A stretch of DNA of 64,000 nt, from contig JAVBOB010000011.1 in NCBI GenBank assembly GCA_031551125.1, positions 62,001 to 126,000 of the forward strand. The letters are read 5' to 3'. Under the pieces are notes generated by a model that was not told where the DNA came from, made no database searches, and was given only the letters and a program-made list of their open reading frames with translations. How positions within the stretch are numbered: the stretch's first letter is position 1; the number at the start of each line of letters is the position of its first letter. Of this stretch, positions 7,927-16,798 are shown piece after piece. The stretch comes from JAIRNF01 sp031551125 (GTDB lineage Bacteria; Bacteroidota; Bacteroidia; Bacteroidales; UBA932). Made by a program: the position numbers and the translations under genes.

Positions 7927-9189
7927 TTAGAACAGGCTAATCAGCAGTAGCACGTTAAGTACCACTACTATGGAGCATATCAGCAGGAGCAAAACGGTGG
8001 TCGATTTTCGGTTTACATGCTTGCCCATCACTCGCTTGGATGATGTTAGATATACCTGTGTAAATACGGTAAAGGGTAGCTGAACGCTAAGTGCCATCTG
8101 CGAAATAATTAGTCCTTTGAACGAGTCGGTGAGCAAAAATATGATGGCCGTAGCCGCAATAATAGAGATCAGTACACCTGTTTTAGAGTGAGTATCCTTA
8201 ATATCGTAAGGCTCTCCAAAGCTTCCGGCAAATATACTTCCTCCCGCCATTCCCGATGTGATGGTTGATGCGATGCCTGCGAATAGCAGGGCTACGGCAA
8301 ATATAACCGATGCGTTGCTGCCCACCAGCGGGTGTAACAGGGTTTGCGCCTGCTCCAACTCGTTAACCTGTGTACCGCTTTTAAAAAAGGTGCTTGCCGC
8401 AAGCAGAATCATAGCGCTGTTAATAGCCCAGCCAACAACCATGGATAGAAGCGTATCGGTAAACTCGTACCTCAGCTGTTTTTTTATCACCCTCTCGTTT
8501 TCCAAGTTCCACTGGCGACTTTGAATAATTTCAGAGTGCAGAAACAGGTTGTGCGGCATTACTACCGCACCTAAAACACTCATTATAATGAGTATTGACC
8601 CATCGGGGATGCTGGGTGTAAACCAGCCGTGAGCGGCCTGCCCCCAGTCAACCTGTACCAGCGATAGCTCGTATATAAACGATATACCGATGAGTGATAC
8701 AAAGCCGATAATCCACCGCTCAACTCTTCGGTATGAGTTGGTTAACAGTAAGGTTATCACCAAAGCAGCGGCCAATACAGCTCCTAAGCGTATAGGGAGA
8801 TTAAACAGCATGTTGAGCGCAATGGCTGTTCCCAAAATCTCGGCCAGCGATGTTGAAATGGAAGCCAGCATAGCGCTGGATAGTACGGTTCTGGATACCC
8901 ACCGGGGCGTGTAGCGTGCGGTAGCTTCGGATAGGCAAAGACCGGTGGCTATGCCTAAGTGTGCAACGTTGTGTTGAAGCACTATAAGCATAACGGTGGA
9001 TAGCGTTACCATCCACAGCAGCGTGTAGCCGAATGATGAACCGGCAGCAATGTTCGATGCCCAGTTACCCGGATCAATAAAGCCAATGGTAACCAGCAAG
9101 CCGGGGCCAATATACTTTAGTATTTCCAACCCGCCGGTAAGGCGCGGCCGATGTCGCTTTTTATCGAATAGCTTTTTTAAAAGGTTCAT
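7927..9189 (-). CDS. mntH: Nramp family divalent metal transporter (MntH-like)
   Basis: A 420-residue inner-membrane transporter with about eleven hydrophobic segments. Both Nramp metal-site motifs are intact: DPGNW in the first helix (about residues 41-45) and AVVMPHNLFLHS in the sixth (Ala-x2-Met-Pro-His-Asn). These residues bind Mn2+/Fe2+ in characterised homologues, and transport is coupled to protons. The N-terminus is basic (KKLFDKKRHRPRLTGG), as usual for cytoplasmic N-termini. It stands alone on its strand. No MntR or Fur box was identified in the short upstream spacer. Confidence 0.93.
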   Translation of the reverse strand: MNLLKKLFDKKRHRPRLTGGLEILKYIGPGLLVTIGFIDPGNWASNIAAGSSFGYTLLWMVTLSTVMLIVLQHNVAHLGIATGLCLSEATARYTPRWVSRTVLSSAMLASISTSLAEILGTAIALNMLFNLPIRLGAVLAAALVITLLLTNSYRRVERWIIGFVSLIGISFIYELSLVQVDWGQAAHGWFTPSIPDGSILIIMSVLGAVVMPHNLFLHSEIIQSRQWNLENERVIKKQLRYEFTDTLLSMVVGWAINSAMILLAASTFFKSGTQVNELEQAQTLLHPLVGSNASVIFAVALLFAGIASTITSGMAGGSIFAGSFGEPYDIKDTHSKTGVLISIIAATAIIFLLTDSFKGLIISQMALSVQLPFTVFTQVYLTSSKRVMGKHVNRKSTTVLLLLICSIVVVLNVLLLISLF

Positions 9190-9324
9190 TGGGATATATT
9201 ATAGAACAAAGATTTAAAGAGCAAAGGCTTGAAGAACAAAGAACAAGGACTACTCCCTATTCTATTTTATCTATAGTCTTTCATCTTTGTTCCAATATTC
9301 AATAATCAATACAAAATGTTTAAT

Positions 9325-10278
9325 CTAAGTAAACATCCTTCCCTGCCAAGTGTTTCGCTCCGCCAAGCGTTTTTCGAACATGGCCAGCAGCTGGTCGTTG
9401 CGCACCAGTCCCCAGCCGGGAACAGCCAAAAAGCGGGGTGGAACCTCACCTGCAAAACGCTCTATTACAATGTTAGGTGAGAGCCGCTCTACAAAATCAA
9501 TAAAAAAATCAATGTAGCTGTCAATGGTAAACTTTACAAACGCCTCGGGATGTTCGGCATACTCCTTTTCCATTACCGTATTCTTAATGATTTGCAGCTG
9601 GTGAAACTTTACCGTATCCAGCGGAAGTGTGGATATGATGGAAGCCTCGTTCATCATATCGTCCAACGTTTCGTTGGGTAGCCCGAATATAAAATGTGCT
9701 CCCGTTTTTATCCCCCTTCGGTGCGTTTCTTCTATTGCCCATACAGCCTTTTCAAACGTATGTCCTCTGTTGATGTGTTCTAGCGTGCGATTATAGCATG
9801 ATTCCACTCCATACTCCACAATAATATAGTACCGTTCAGCCAGCTTGGCAAGGTAATCAAGTAACGGTTCGTTAATACAATCGGGGCGTGTACCTATCAC
9901 TAAGCCTATTACTCCATCAAAGGAGAGCGCCTCTTCGTACAGCTTTTTTAGCGAGGGCAGGGGAGCGTAGGTGTTGGAGTAGGCTTGAAAGTATGCAAGA
10001 AAGCTGGTTGCTCTTCGATAACGCTTGGAGTGGAACTCCACTCCCTCCTCCAGCTGTTGTTTTATGGGTTTTACAGCTTGGCAGTACGATGGGTTAAAAG
10101 CGTTGTTATCACAATATGTACAGCCACCCGTGCCAATACGCCCGTCGCGGTTGGGACAGGTAAACCCTGCGTCAATAGTCAGCTTCTGCACCCGCTGCCC
10201 GAACGTGCGCTTAAAGTAGCCGGCGTAGGAGTTAAAGCGTCGGCTATCGCCCCAAGGGTATGTGGTTGCATTGACCAT
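9325..10278 (-). CDS. TIGR01212 family radical SAM protein (YhcC-like)
   Basis: A 317-residue radical SAM protein. The cluster-binding cysteines are in FTCPNRDGRIGTGGCTYC (Cys-x11-Cys-x2-Cys), the variant spacing characteristic of the TIGR01212/YhcC group rather than the classical Cx3Cx2C. Other family blocks include VEYGVESCYNRTLEHINRGH and KTGAHFIFGLPNET. The activity is not firmly established; relatives are related to the Elp3/HemN superfamily. An upstream in-frame ATG at 10338 exists, but ATG 10278 gives the normal N-terminus just before YFKRTFGQRVQKL. It has no obvious operon partner. Confidence 0.87.
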   Translation of the reverse strand: MVNATTYPWGDSRRFNSYAGYFKRTFGQRVQKLTIDAGFTCPNRDGRIGTGGCTYCDNNAFNPSYCQAVKPIKQQLEEGVEFHSKRYRRATSFLAYFQAYSNTYAPLPSLKKLYEEALSFDGVIGLVIGTRPDCINEPLLDYLAKLAERYYIIVEYGVESCYNRTLEHINRGHTFEKAVWAIEETHRRGIKTGAHFIFGLPNETLDDMMNEASIISTLPLDTVKFHQLQIIKNTVMEKEYAEHPEAFVKFTIDSYIDFFIDFVERLSPNIVIERFAGEVPPRFLAVPGWGLVRNDQLLAMFEKRLAERNTWQGRMFT

Positions 10279-10319
10279 TGATGATTGAAAATTGCAATGT
10301 AGTTTAAATGATAGAGGTG

Positions 10320-10430
10320 AAAATAGTCCGTAGGACATTAATATTAATGTTGAAGCCCTATGGGCTAGTAAATCAGACTTCGTTACGATGTCCTATTTCT
10401 ATTGGTATTGTTCCCCTACGGGGAAATCAT
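10320..10430. repeat. Dispersed palindrome, family B (CCGTAGGGC/GCCCTACGG type)
   Basis: TCCGTAGGACATTAATATTA is followed by AAGCCCTATGGGCT and later CCCCTACGGGG. Related pieces occur at about 37845 and 39388. The rest of the spacer to 10504 is low-complexity (CTCATAATTCCTAATT-like words). Confidence 0.6.
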
Positions 10431-10504
10431 TAAACATCTTACAACTCCGTATTCCTAACTCATAATTCCTAATTATCAGCTCTCAACTCTCAATTCAATT
10501 AACC

Positions 10505-10951
10505 CTACACCTTCACCTTTACAACCGCCTTGCGAATTAGATCGTTACCAATCATGGGGGCATGAGCATCGTGGGGGAAGAATACTACCACATTCATCGG
10601 TTCGAGCATAAAGAAAACCTCCGGCTCGTCATCATAGTAGGCAATGTCGTTAGGTTCGTCGTACTTGGTTGATTCTGTTTGGCAGCAAGCGCGGTCTTTC
10701 CAACCCATCGTTTCGCTTCCGGCAAGCAGTACCTGTATATCAATATAGGAGTCGTGTGTTTCCAGCTTTACATCATCAGCGTCCTTTCCGTTTTCTTCGG
10801 AAATGATGACAAAAACGTTATCGCCGTCAATTTCGTGGCGGCCTTCAACAAGTGATTCCAGCTTACCCGAACGCAAAAACGTAAAGGCTTTAGCAAAGCC
10901 GGGGTGCATGGAAATGTAGCGTTCAAATCCGGTTATCGAATCAATAATCAT
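10505..10951 (-). CDS. YhcH/YjgK/YiaL family protein (DUF386)
   Basis: A 148-residue single-domain cupin-like protein of the YhcH/YjgK/YiaL family, whose best-known members act on sugars such as sialic acid derivatives or serve as the EbgC-like beta subunit. Family blocks include GRHEIDGDNVFVIISE, ETHDSYIDIQVLLAGSE, Glu and His ligands in this region, and FFPHDAHAPMIG near the C-terminus (metal-ligand His). A 23-residue upstream extension is possible, but ATG 10951 matches the normal family start (MIIDSI). No sugar-utilisation genes are adjacent. Confidence 0.88.
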   Translation of the reverse strand: MIIDSITGFERYISMHPGFAKAFTFLRSGKLESLVEGRHEIDGDNVFVIISEENGKDADDVKLETHDSYIDIQVLLAGSETMGWKDRACCQTESTKYDEPNDIAYYDDEPEVFFMLEPMNVVVFFPHDAHAPMIGNDLIRKAVVKVKV

Positions 10952-11030
10952 GGTTACGTGTCTTTTTGATTGTGAGCCACAAATGTAGCGTCTTTCGGTT
11001 GACTTTCGGACGGCTAACAAAAGTTTTTAC

Positions 11031-11038
11031 TATCTTTG
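11031..11038 (+). promoter_or_regulatory. Bacteroidota -7 promoter element
   Basis: TATCTTTG, followed by GCG, lies 25 bases before the start codon of the small helical protein at 11064 and matches TAnnTTTG. Confidence 0.65.
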
Positions 11039-11063
11039 CGCTTCACTTTAACTACAAAACGGC

Positions 11064-11348
11064 ATGGCAAGTATTAGAAACTTAAAGAAGGATGTTGATT
11101 TCCTTATTGACGAGGTAATATGGGATTGTATTCTATATACGCAGTTCAATAAGAGCAAAAATATAGACGAGGTAGAGAAAATTCTTACCCAGGCAGTAGA
11201 TCTACGTAATGGCCTGTACGATCGTATTAACCACCCTGCTATTGAGTCGCCCAAGCAAACCAAGGCATACTATAAGAATATAATGAAGGATTTGCTAACC
11301 GGAATGGACGGTTTGTTCCAGCAAATCAGCAAGCTGGCAAAAGGTTAA
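11064..11348 (+). CDS. Small helical protein of unknown function
   Basis: A 94-residue, highly charged protein predicted to be entirely alpha-helical (for example NKSKNIDEVEKILTQAVDLR and YYKNIMKDLLTGMDGLFQQI). I recognise no domain. It has its own TAnnTTTG promoter element and a clean ATG, and it precedes rplS by about 135 bases. Codon use and composition match its neighbours, so it is probably a genuine native gene. Confidence 0.8.
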   Translation: MASIRNLKKDVDFLIDEVIWDCILYTQFNKSKNIDEVEKILTQAVDLRNGLYDRINHPAIESPKQTKAYYKNIMKDLLTGMDGLFQQISKLAKG

Positions 11349-11402
11349 GGCGTTAAATTTGTATTTTTTGGGATAGGGCTATTGCTTTTTTGAAAAAAGC
11401 AT

Positions 11403-11410
11403 TACCTTTG
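11403..11410 (+). promoter_or_regulatory. Bacteroidota promoter for rplS
   Basis: TACCTTTG matches TAnnTTTG. A TTG at 11382-11384, 18 bases upstream, is a plausible -33 element. The resulting leader of about 70 bases before the rplS start contains short inverted words and could hold a ribosomal-protein leader, but I see no clear known structure. Confidence 0.6.
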
Positions 11411-11486
11411 CACCCTCATTCAGGGCAACCTCTTACCAGAGTCGTAATGTTACCCGTAGTACACATCAACATAAACTATTATTGTG

Positions 11487-11852
11487 ATGGATTTAATCAA
11501 AGTAGCAGAAGCAGCATTTGCTCAAGAAAAAAAACAGTTTCCCGAATTTAAGGCCGGTGATACTATTACCGTATCATACAAAATTAAGGAAGGTGCTAAG
11601 GAAAGAATACAGGCCTTTAGAGGCGTAGTTATTCAACGTAAAGGAACAGGCAGTACGCAAACGTTCACCATTCGTAAAATGTCTGACAACATCGGTGTTG
11701 AAAGAATTATTCCGCTAAACTCACCCTTTATTGATTCTATTGAGGTAAATAAGAGCGGAAAGGTACGTAGAGCAAGAATTTACTACCTACGTAAGCTTAC
11801 CGGTAAGAAGGCTAGAATTAAAGAAAAACGTTTTAACGTAACAGCTCAGTAA
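11487..11852 (+). CDS. rplS: 50S ribosomal protein L19
   Basis: A 121-residue L19 protein of normal length. The conserved core is visible: FKAGDTITVSYKIKEGAKER, FRGVVIQRKGTGSTQTFTIRK, VERIIPLNSPFIDSIEV and the C-terminal KVRRARIYYLRKLTGKKARIKEK. L19 sits at the interface of the 30S and 50S subunits. A GTG lies one codon upstream (11484), but ATG 11487 is the likely start. tRNA-Arg follows 16 bases after the stop and may be co-transcribed. Confidence 0.97.
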   Translation: MDLIKVAEAAFAQEKKQFPEFKAGDTITVSYKIKEGAKERIQAFRGVVIQRKGTGSTQTFTIRKMSDNIGVERIIPLNSPFIDSIEVNKSGKVRRARIYYLRKLTGKKARIKEKRFNVTAQ

Positions 11853-11868
11853 CAGTAGGCTGTATAAG

Positions 11869-11941
11869 GCCTCGTAGCTCAACTGAATAGAGCATCTGAC
11901 TACGGATCAGAAGGTTACAGGTTTGAATCCTGTCGAGGTCA
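11869..11941 (+). tRNA. tRNA-Arg (anticodon ACG)
   Basis: A complete cloverleaf: the acceptor stem is GGCCTCG paired with CGAGGTC (one G-U), D-arm TAGCTCAACTGAATAGAGCA, anticodon stem TCTGA/TCAGA with loop CTACGGA (anticodon ACG, read as ICG), and T-arm ACAGG-TTTGAAT-CCTGT. The discriminator base is A and CCA is not encoded. Confidence 0.96.
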
Positions 11942-11944
11942 CTA

Positions 11945-11977
11945 AAACGCCTCTCCTAGAAATGGGAGAGGCGTTTT
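11945..11977 (+). terminator. Intrinsic terminator after tRNA-Arg
   Basis: AACGCCTCTCC and GGGAGAGGCGTT form an 11-12 bp stem with a 7-base loop, followed by a T run. It ends the rplS/tRNA-Arg transcript. Confidence 0.9.
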
Positions 11978-12020
11978 TGGTTTGTGGAAGTTGGCTGTAG
12001 CTATGCTGGTGTTCTTACGC

Positions 12021-12275
12021 TGTTCGCCCCCTTCGGGGACGAGAGTAGGATGGTATGTCGTTATTCCGTGGGCTTCACCCACGGTTATGCATATTTAGTC
12101 CCTTTGGGACAGAAAAAGGAATATGAAAATCTTATTTGTAGGCATCATTACTTTTGACCATTAAGCCTATTTGTAGGATACTGAGCATGTCCGCGAAGCG
12201 GGCAAATGTGCATAACCGTGAGTGCAACTCACGGAAACAGGAGTCGGTAGCTACGTCCCCGAAGGGGGCGAACAG
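12021..12275. repeat. REP/BIME element, full transposase-less copy
   Basis: Two REP units in inverted orientation. The outer ends are GTTCGCCCCCTTCGGGGAC and GTCCCCGAAGGGGGCGAAC; each unit holds a CCGTGGGCTTCACCCACGG-type hairpin, a TTATGCATATTT or AAATGTGCATAA segment, and an inner GTCCCTTTGGGAC or GTCCGCGAAGCGGGC hairpin. About 75 bases of AT-rich sequence separate the units. It matches the flanks of the Y1 transposase at 3683 and fills most of the spacer between tRNA-Arg and corA. Confidence 0.87.
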
Positions 12276-12304
12276 CATGTAACGCTACTTATATTTGAAG
12301 AGAG

Positions 12305-12340
12305 TAAAAAAAGCCCCAATAGGTCTATCTATTGGGGCTT
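12305..12340 (-). terminator. Intrinsic terminator of corA
   Basis: On the minus strand, AAGCCCCAATAG pairs with CTATTGGGGCTT around a short loop, followed by a run of T. It begins 22 bases after the corA stop codon. Confidence 0.9.
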
Positions 12341-12361
12341 GTGCTATATAGCTTGTAAGGG

Positions 12362-13309
12362 TTACAAAATTTTCTTCTTCTTGAAGTAAATAAATATCAG
12401 CAGTACGGATATTACCATTATGGAAATAGAAACAAGCAAGTCCCAGCTGCCATCAACCAGCGGTAGCTTAATATTCATACCATACATGCTGGCAATAAGG
12501 GTAGGCGGCATAAAGAATACCGTTACAACCGTAAATATCTTGATAATTTTATTCTGCTCAATATTGATAAGACCGATGATGGTATTCTGCAAGTACTCCA
12601 AACGCTCAAAGCTAAAGTCAGTATGGTTTATCAGCGAGTTTACGTCCTTGATAAGGATGTTGAGCTTCGGATAAATATCGGTTGGAAACTTATTACTCCG
12701 TAAAATGCTCGATACCATACGCTGCTTATCAATAATATTCTCGCGAATAATCATCGTGTTCTCCTGCATTTGCGTAATATCCAACAGCATTTCCTCGTTA
12801 ATCTTTCCACCAAGGTTTATCTGTCGGCTAACGTGGGCAATGTCTTTTGCAATACCCTCCACCATATCGGCATCAAGGTCTATACGGCTTTCCAAAATGG
12901 CCGCCATAAGGTGGTAGCCTGTAGGGTACAGCCTGTTATTAATTTGCACCTTTCGTCCAATTTCGTTCAGCGTGCGTAAATCGGAGTTGTGCAAGGTAAC
13001 CAAAATACCCTCGGTAAGAATAAACGAAACGGTTTCGTAGGTAAAGCTCTCGGGTTGCGATATGAGGAAGTTGGTATTGGCAAATATGCCCGTTTCCGTT
13101 TCAAAGTAGCGAGAGCTACTTTCAATTTCTTCTGCTTGAGCACGGCTTTGCAGCTCGGTATCCAGAAACTCTTCAACGGTATGTTTTTCCTTTCCGGAGG
13201 GGTCAACCAGGTCAATCCAAACAATATCATCATAGCCCAGCTCATTTAGTAGCTGGATATTGCTGCTGCGCTCTACTTTATTGGCGGTTTTATGGAAAAT
13301 GGCAATCAT
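12362..13309 (-). CDS. corA: CorA family Mg2+/Co2+ transporter
   Basis: A 315-residue CorA-type channel. It has a long cytoplasmic N-terminal domain (about 1-250, with the helical VEGIAKDIAHVSRQINLGG region) and two C-terminal membrane helices. The signature GMN selectivity-loop motif is at residues 277-279 (MYGMNIKLP), followed by the second helix and a basic tail KKKKIL. CorA forms pentamers in the inner membrane and admits Mg2+. It is transcribed away from a strong terminator and ends just before it; no regulatory element is evident. Confidence 0.92.
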   Translation of the reverse strand: MIAIFHKTANKVERSSNIQLLNELGYDDIVWIDLVDPSGKEKHTVEEFLDTELQSRAQAEEIESSSRYFETETGIFANTNFLISQPESFTYETVSFILTEGILVTLHNSDLRTLNEIGRKVQINNRLYPTGYHLMAAILESRIDLDADMVEGIAKDIAHVSRQINLGGKINEEMLLDITQMQENTMIIRENIIDKQRMVSSILRSNKFPTDIYPKLNILIKDVNSLINHTDFSFERLEYLQNTIIGLINIEQNKIIKIFTVVTVFFMPPTLIASMYGMNIKLPLVDGSWDLLVSISIMVISVLLIFIYFKKKKIL

Positions 13310-13358
13310 AAATCAAGTGATAAAACGATAAAACAAAATGTTACAGGTGCAGTGAAAA

Positions 13359-14138
13359 TTACTCACCGCAACATCGGTCTTTCGATTTTATCTCGCTCAG
13401 GGCTAAGTTCCAAAAATCAACCATTCCCTTTTTTTTCGCGCTATCCAGCGGATAGCTGATATTGTTTTGCAGGTAGTCCAGCGCCAGCTGCTTATCAAAA
13501 TTCTTAACCTCGTGCTCTACCACCTGTGGAATATTATTTACGCCAAAGGCTAACGCTTCGTTGAACAAGTGTACAAATTCAGGTTCCAGCTGTTTGTTGG
13601 AAGCCCATACGGCAAATACGAACGGTAGCTTACGGAAGGCAATCCACTCCTCTGCCAAATCGTACTTGTAGGGGAAAAGCCCATCGAAGCCAAACGTTTT
13701 ATCGCCAATCAGTACGTAGCCTACATTATCTTGGCTAGAGCTAACAGCCGCCGGTGAAGCCAACGGTTTAAACTCCGGCGATATTTTCCAGTACCGCTTA
13801 GCCAACAGCTGGCAAAGCAGCACAGATGTACGCGATTCGAAATCAAGAAAAATAGTAGCTATTTCTTTCAGCGGAGCTGTTGAATACAGCGCAACCGAAC
13901 GTACTTTATCTACTGCTCCAATGCAGTAATCGCTAATGATATGATGTTCGGGAAGGCTTGGTACAACCGCAACGGGTACAATACCCAAATCGACCTTGCC
14001 TTGCTGAAGAAGTGTCGCGCATTCTGCCGGATAGTTCAGCGACAGCTCAACATGCTCCGCCACGGCAGAATTTTTTATGCCGTAAACAAAGGGAGCAGTG
14101 TTAAGGTACGATATGGCTGATACTTTTACTTTTTTCAT
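13359..14138 (-). CDS. mqnA: Chorismate dehydratase, futalosine menaquinone pathway
   Basis: A 259-residue MqnA-type periplasmic-binding-protein fold without a signal peptide, so cytoplasmic. Family hallmarks are the N-terminal KVSAISYLNTAPFVYGI, DLGIVPVAVVP and the internal FLDFESRTSVLLCQLL. MqnA converts chorismate to 3-enolpyruvylbenzoate, the first step of futalosine-dependent menaquinone synthesis. This predicts the organism lacks the classical MenFDHCEB route. Other mqn genes are not adjacent, though an amidohydrolase at 29614 could supply a later step. It starts about 120 bases after the purB terminator. Confidence 0.9.
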   Translation of the reverse strand: MKKVKVSAISYLNTAPFVYGIKNSAVAEHVELSLNYPAECATLLQQGKVDLGIVPVAVVPSLPEHHIISDYCIGAVDKVRSVALYSTAPLKEIATIFLDFESRTSVLLCQLLAKRYWKISPEFKPLASPAAVSSSQDNVGYVLIGDKTFGFDGLFPYKYDLAEEWIAFRKLPFVFAVWASNKQLEPEFVHLFNEALAFGVNNIPQVVEHEVKNFDKQLALDYLQNNISYPLDSAKKKGMVDFWNLALSEIKSKDRCCGE

Positions 14139-14235
14139 GGCTGCACGAGCTTATCGGGCATTGCTATTCAAAGCGCTTGTTTGCTTATTTATAGTGCAAA
14201 GGTAATCAAATACTTTTTACAATGCTAAGCAAGCA

Positions 14236-14264
14236 AAAAGCACAGAATTTTTCTCTGTGCTTTT
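14236..14264 (-). terminator. Intrinsic terminator, probably of purB
   Basis: AAAAGCACAGA and TCTGTGCTTTT form an 11 bp stem with a T-rich loop. On the minus strand a T-rich tract follows. It lies about 155 bases after the purB stop. Confidence 0.75.
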
Positions 14265-14418
14265 AAAAGAAGTTTTACCACATAGGTTTATTGGTATCAT
14301 GTATCAAGATGCACGACACACGATAAAAGAAAAGACCGCTATTACGATTGAAAAAGATAAATTATTTCCTTGCGCCCCTTGCGAAATCCCTTGCGTACTT
14401 TGCGGTTAAACGTTATGG

Positions 14419-15762
14419 TTATATCCCCGTATATGTATGCGGGCTTAACGCTATCAGCTCATTTTTTACCTTATCGGAAACGTTGAGCGTAGCAATAAAC
14501 GCTACAATATCTTCTTTCGTAATATGCCGGTTGGTACGGGTTAACGCTTTCAACGCCTCGTAGGGATTGGGGTAGCCCTCACGGCGAAGAATGGTTTGAA
14601 TACCCTCTGATACTACCGCCCAATTTTGATCTAAATCTGCTGAGATAGCGTCATGGTTTACAATCAGCTTGCCAAGCCCTTTCATTACAGATTTGAAGCT
14701 AATAATGGTGTGCGCCATTGGTACGCCTATGTTGCGTAGTACGGTTGAGTCGGTAAGGTCACGCTGCAAGCGTGATACGGGAAGCTTAGCCGATAGATGC
14801 TCAAACAGCGCGTTGGCTACGCCAAAGTTACCCTCGGCATTTTCAAAGTCAATGGGGTTAACTTTATGCGGCATAGCTGATGAGCCAACCTCACCTTCTT
14901 TTATCTTTTGCTTAAAGTACCCCATGGATATGTATGACCATATATCTCTACACAGATCGATTAGTATGGTGTTAATGCGCTTGAAGTTATCGAAGATAGC
15001 GGCTATACTGTCGTAATGGTCTATTTGCGTGGTAAGCTGAGAACGTTCTAAGCCCAGCGTTCCACGTACAAAACGGTTGGCAAAGTTTTGCCAGTCTATA
15101 CGCGGGTAGGCGGCATGGTGTGCGTTGAAGTTACCCGTGGCACCGCCAAACTTTGCCGAGCAGGGAAGCGATTTTAGCAGCTCTACTTGTTTTGCCAAAC
15201 GCTCAACGTAAACCCCTATTTCCTTTCCTAAGCGGGTAGGAGAGGCGGGCTGCCCGTGTGTATATGCCATCATGGGAATTTGGCTCCACTCTGTTTCCAT
15301 GCGTTGCAGCATGCGTTGCAGCTCATCCAGCAGGGGATAGTACACCTTATGCGCCATATCGCGCAGGCTATAGGGTACAGCCGTATTATTGATATCCTGA
15401 GAGGTAAGCCCAAAGTGAATAAACTCTCGCCAGCCGCCGAGCCCCATTTCATCAAATTTTTGCTTGAGAAAATACTCTACCGCTTTTACATCATGGTTGG
15501 TAACCTTTTCAATATCTTTTATTGCCTGAGCATCGTTGAGTGAAAAGTTGGTGTACAGCTCGCGTAGCTTAGCGTAGCTCAGCTTGTCAATATTTTCCAT
15601 TTGCGGAAGAGGCAGCTCGCATAGCGCAATAAAGTATTCAACCTCTACCAGCAAGCGGTAGCGGATGAGGGCGTACTCCGAAAAGTAGGCTGCCAAATCT
15701 TCTACCTGCGTTCTATATCGTCCGTCTATCGGCGAAACTGCCGTAAGCTTATTCAGTTCCAT
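14419..15762 (-). CDS. purB: Adenylosuccinate lyase
   Basis: A 447-residue PurB of the E. coli type (TIGR00928-unlike long form), acting twice in purine synthesis: SAICAR to AICAR, and adenylosuccinate to AMP. Diagnostic blocks are MELNKLTAVSPIDGRYR at the N-terminus, THGQPASPTRLGKE near residue 170 and the fumarase-superfamily signature GSSAMPHKVNPIDFENAEGN near residue 295, whose serine loop carries the catalytic base. ATG 15762 gives the normal N-terminus; the in-frame start at 15789 adds nine unrelated residues. It stands alone, downstream of a TatD-type gene on the same strand. Confidence 0.94.
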   Translation of the reverse strand: MELNKLTAVSPIDGRYRTQVEDLAAYFSEYALIRYRLLVEVEYFIALCELPLPQMENIDKLSYAKLRELYTNFSLNDAQAIKDIEKVTNHDVKAVEYFLKQKFDEMGLGGWREFIHFGLTSQDINNTAVPYSLRDMAHKVYYPLLDELQRMLQRMETEWSQIPMMAYTHGQPASPTRLGKEIGVYVERLAKQVELLKSLPCSAKFGGATGNFNAHHAAYPRIDWQNFANRFVRGTLGLERSQLTTQIDHYDSIAAIFDNFKRINTILIDLCRDIWSYISMGYFKQKIKEGEVGSSAMPHKVNPIDFENAEGNFGVANALFEHLSAKLPVSRLQRDLTDSTVLRNIGVPMAHTIISFKSVMKGLGKLIVNHDAISADLDQNWAVVSEGIQTILRREGYPNPYEALKALTRTNRHITKEDIVAFIATLNVSDKVKNELIALSPHTYTGI

Positions 15763-15873
15763 ATTCAATGGTTTGTTTATGACCTCCAAAAAAGTTTGGG
15801 AGACAAATGTACAAATTTTGTTTGTATGGTTTTAGCCTTTTTGGGTATATAGTAGCTTAAGTTGCTACTTATT

Positions 15874-15969
15874 ACCCCCAACCCCCTGAAGGGGGCTTTA
15901 GCCTGTGCAAACAACTTCCAAGCGTTCAACTTTACAGTAGTCGGGTTTCCCCGTTGGGGGGTTGGGGAT
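15874..15969. repeat. CCCCCAACCCCCTGAAGGGGG-type inverted repeat
   Basis: A C-rich arm with a local CCCCCTGAAGGGGG hairpin is followed after about 50 bases by the complementary G-rich arm (CCCCGTTGGGGGGTTGGGG). Related single arms occur at about 36478, 36585, 45210 and 45640, often beside a CACATAGG phrase. Confidence 0.6.
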
Positions 15970-16030
15970 AAAAGTGATCGGCATGGAGTGATAAGCTGTA
16001 TAGCTAGCAACTTGAATTAATATAAACAAA

Positions 16031-16708
16031 CTAGCTGTCGAGCTGTTCAGCTCCAAAAATGCGACAAAAACAGCTATACACATCTTGTTTCAGCTGTTCT
16101 TCATCAACCGCTAATATTTCAGCGGCTTTTTGGTAAATATCGACTATAGAAACTTCCGCTTCGTCGGTTTCAAAAAATAACGCGTTCAGCTTGTAGGCTT
16201 GCTTTAACGCCTCGTTCCGGCTGGGGGTGTTGAGTAGTTTTGAGCCAAAGCTAACATACCCGCCTGCCCGTTGCAGCTGTTGCACTTCTTGGGTTGTACC
16301 GGTAAAACCATGGACAATAAAAGGAAGCTGCTGCTTATGCTGTTTGCATACGTAAAGTATATCGGATGTGGTACGAACGGAGTGAAATACTACCGGCTTA
16401 CTGTAACGTTTAGCCAGCTCCAGCTGAGCATTCAATGCTTGTAGCTGCACAGCTAGCGGGATGTCTATGTGTCTGTCCAATCCCATTTCGCCTGCCGCTA
16501 TTACGTTTGCTTGTTGCAATGCCTCTTCCATCCACTCCAGCTGCCGGGCAATATTGCTACTGTTGCTTTGCCAAGGGTGTATGCCTACTGATAGCCATTG
16601 GCTTTCAGCTACTGTTGCATGCTTCCATTCCATCGCATTCATGGCTAGTACCTGAATATCGGCTTGCGGTTGCAACCGGTGGGTATGTATGTTTATAAGC
16701 GGATACAT
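16031..16708 (-). CDS. TatD family hydrolase
   Basis: A 225-residue member of the TatD metal-dependent hydrolase family, slightly shorter than the usual 255-265 residues. The metal-binding HTH motif is at residues 8-10 (INIHTHRLQ), followed by SVGIHPW, the Glu ligand in AAGEMGLD and His ligands in PVVFHSVR and IVHGFTG; FFETDE supplies the late Asp. TatD enzymes are 3-prime exonucleases or related phosphoesterases. The shorter form is common in Bacteroidota. No partner genes are obvious. Confidence 0.88.
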   Translation of the reverse strand: MYPLINIHTHRLQPQADIQVLAMNAMEWKHATVAESQWLSVGIHPWQSNSSNIARQLEWMEEALQQANVIAAGEMGLDRHIDIPLAVQLQALNAQLELAKRYSKPVVFHSVRTTSDILYVCKQHKQQLPFIVHGFTGTTQEVQQLQRAGGYVSFGSKLLNTPSRNEALKQAYKLNALFFETDEAEVSIVDIYQKAAEILAVDEEQLKQDVYSCFCRIFGAEQLDS

Positions 16709-16798
16709 GCTAACACGTTATTGAAAGGGAATATCCAAAAGTATGCTTTTTTGCGCATAGTGCAATATCTATGATGTATGAATAAACAGCCTTGTAGG

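Noticed and set aside
11411..11486. L19 leader as a known ribosomal-protein autoregulatory RNA
   Set aside because: Short inverted words are present, but I could not match a known leader structure, so no element is called.
14348..14563. 71-codon plus-strand frame at the purB 3-prime end
   Set aside because: It overlaps the C-terminal coding region of purB on the other strand and is a shadow frame.
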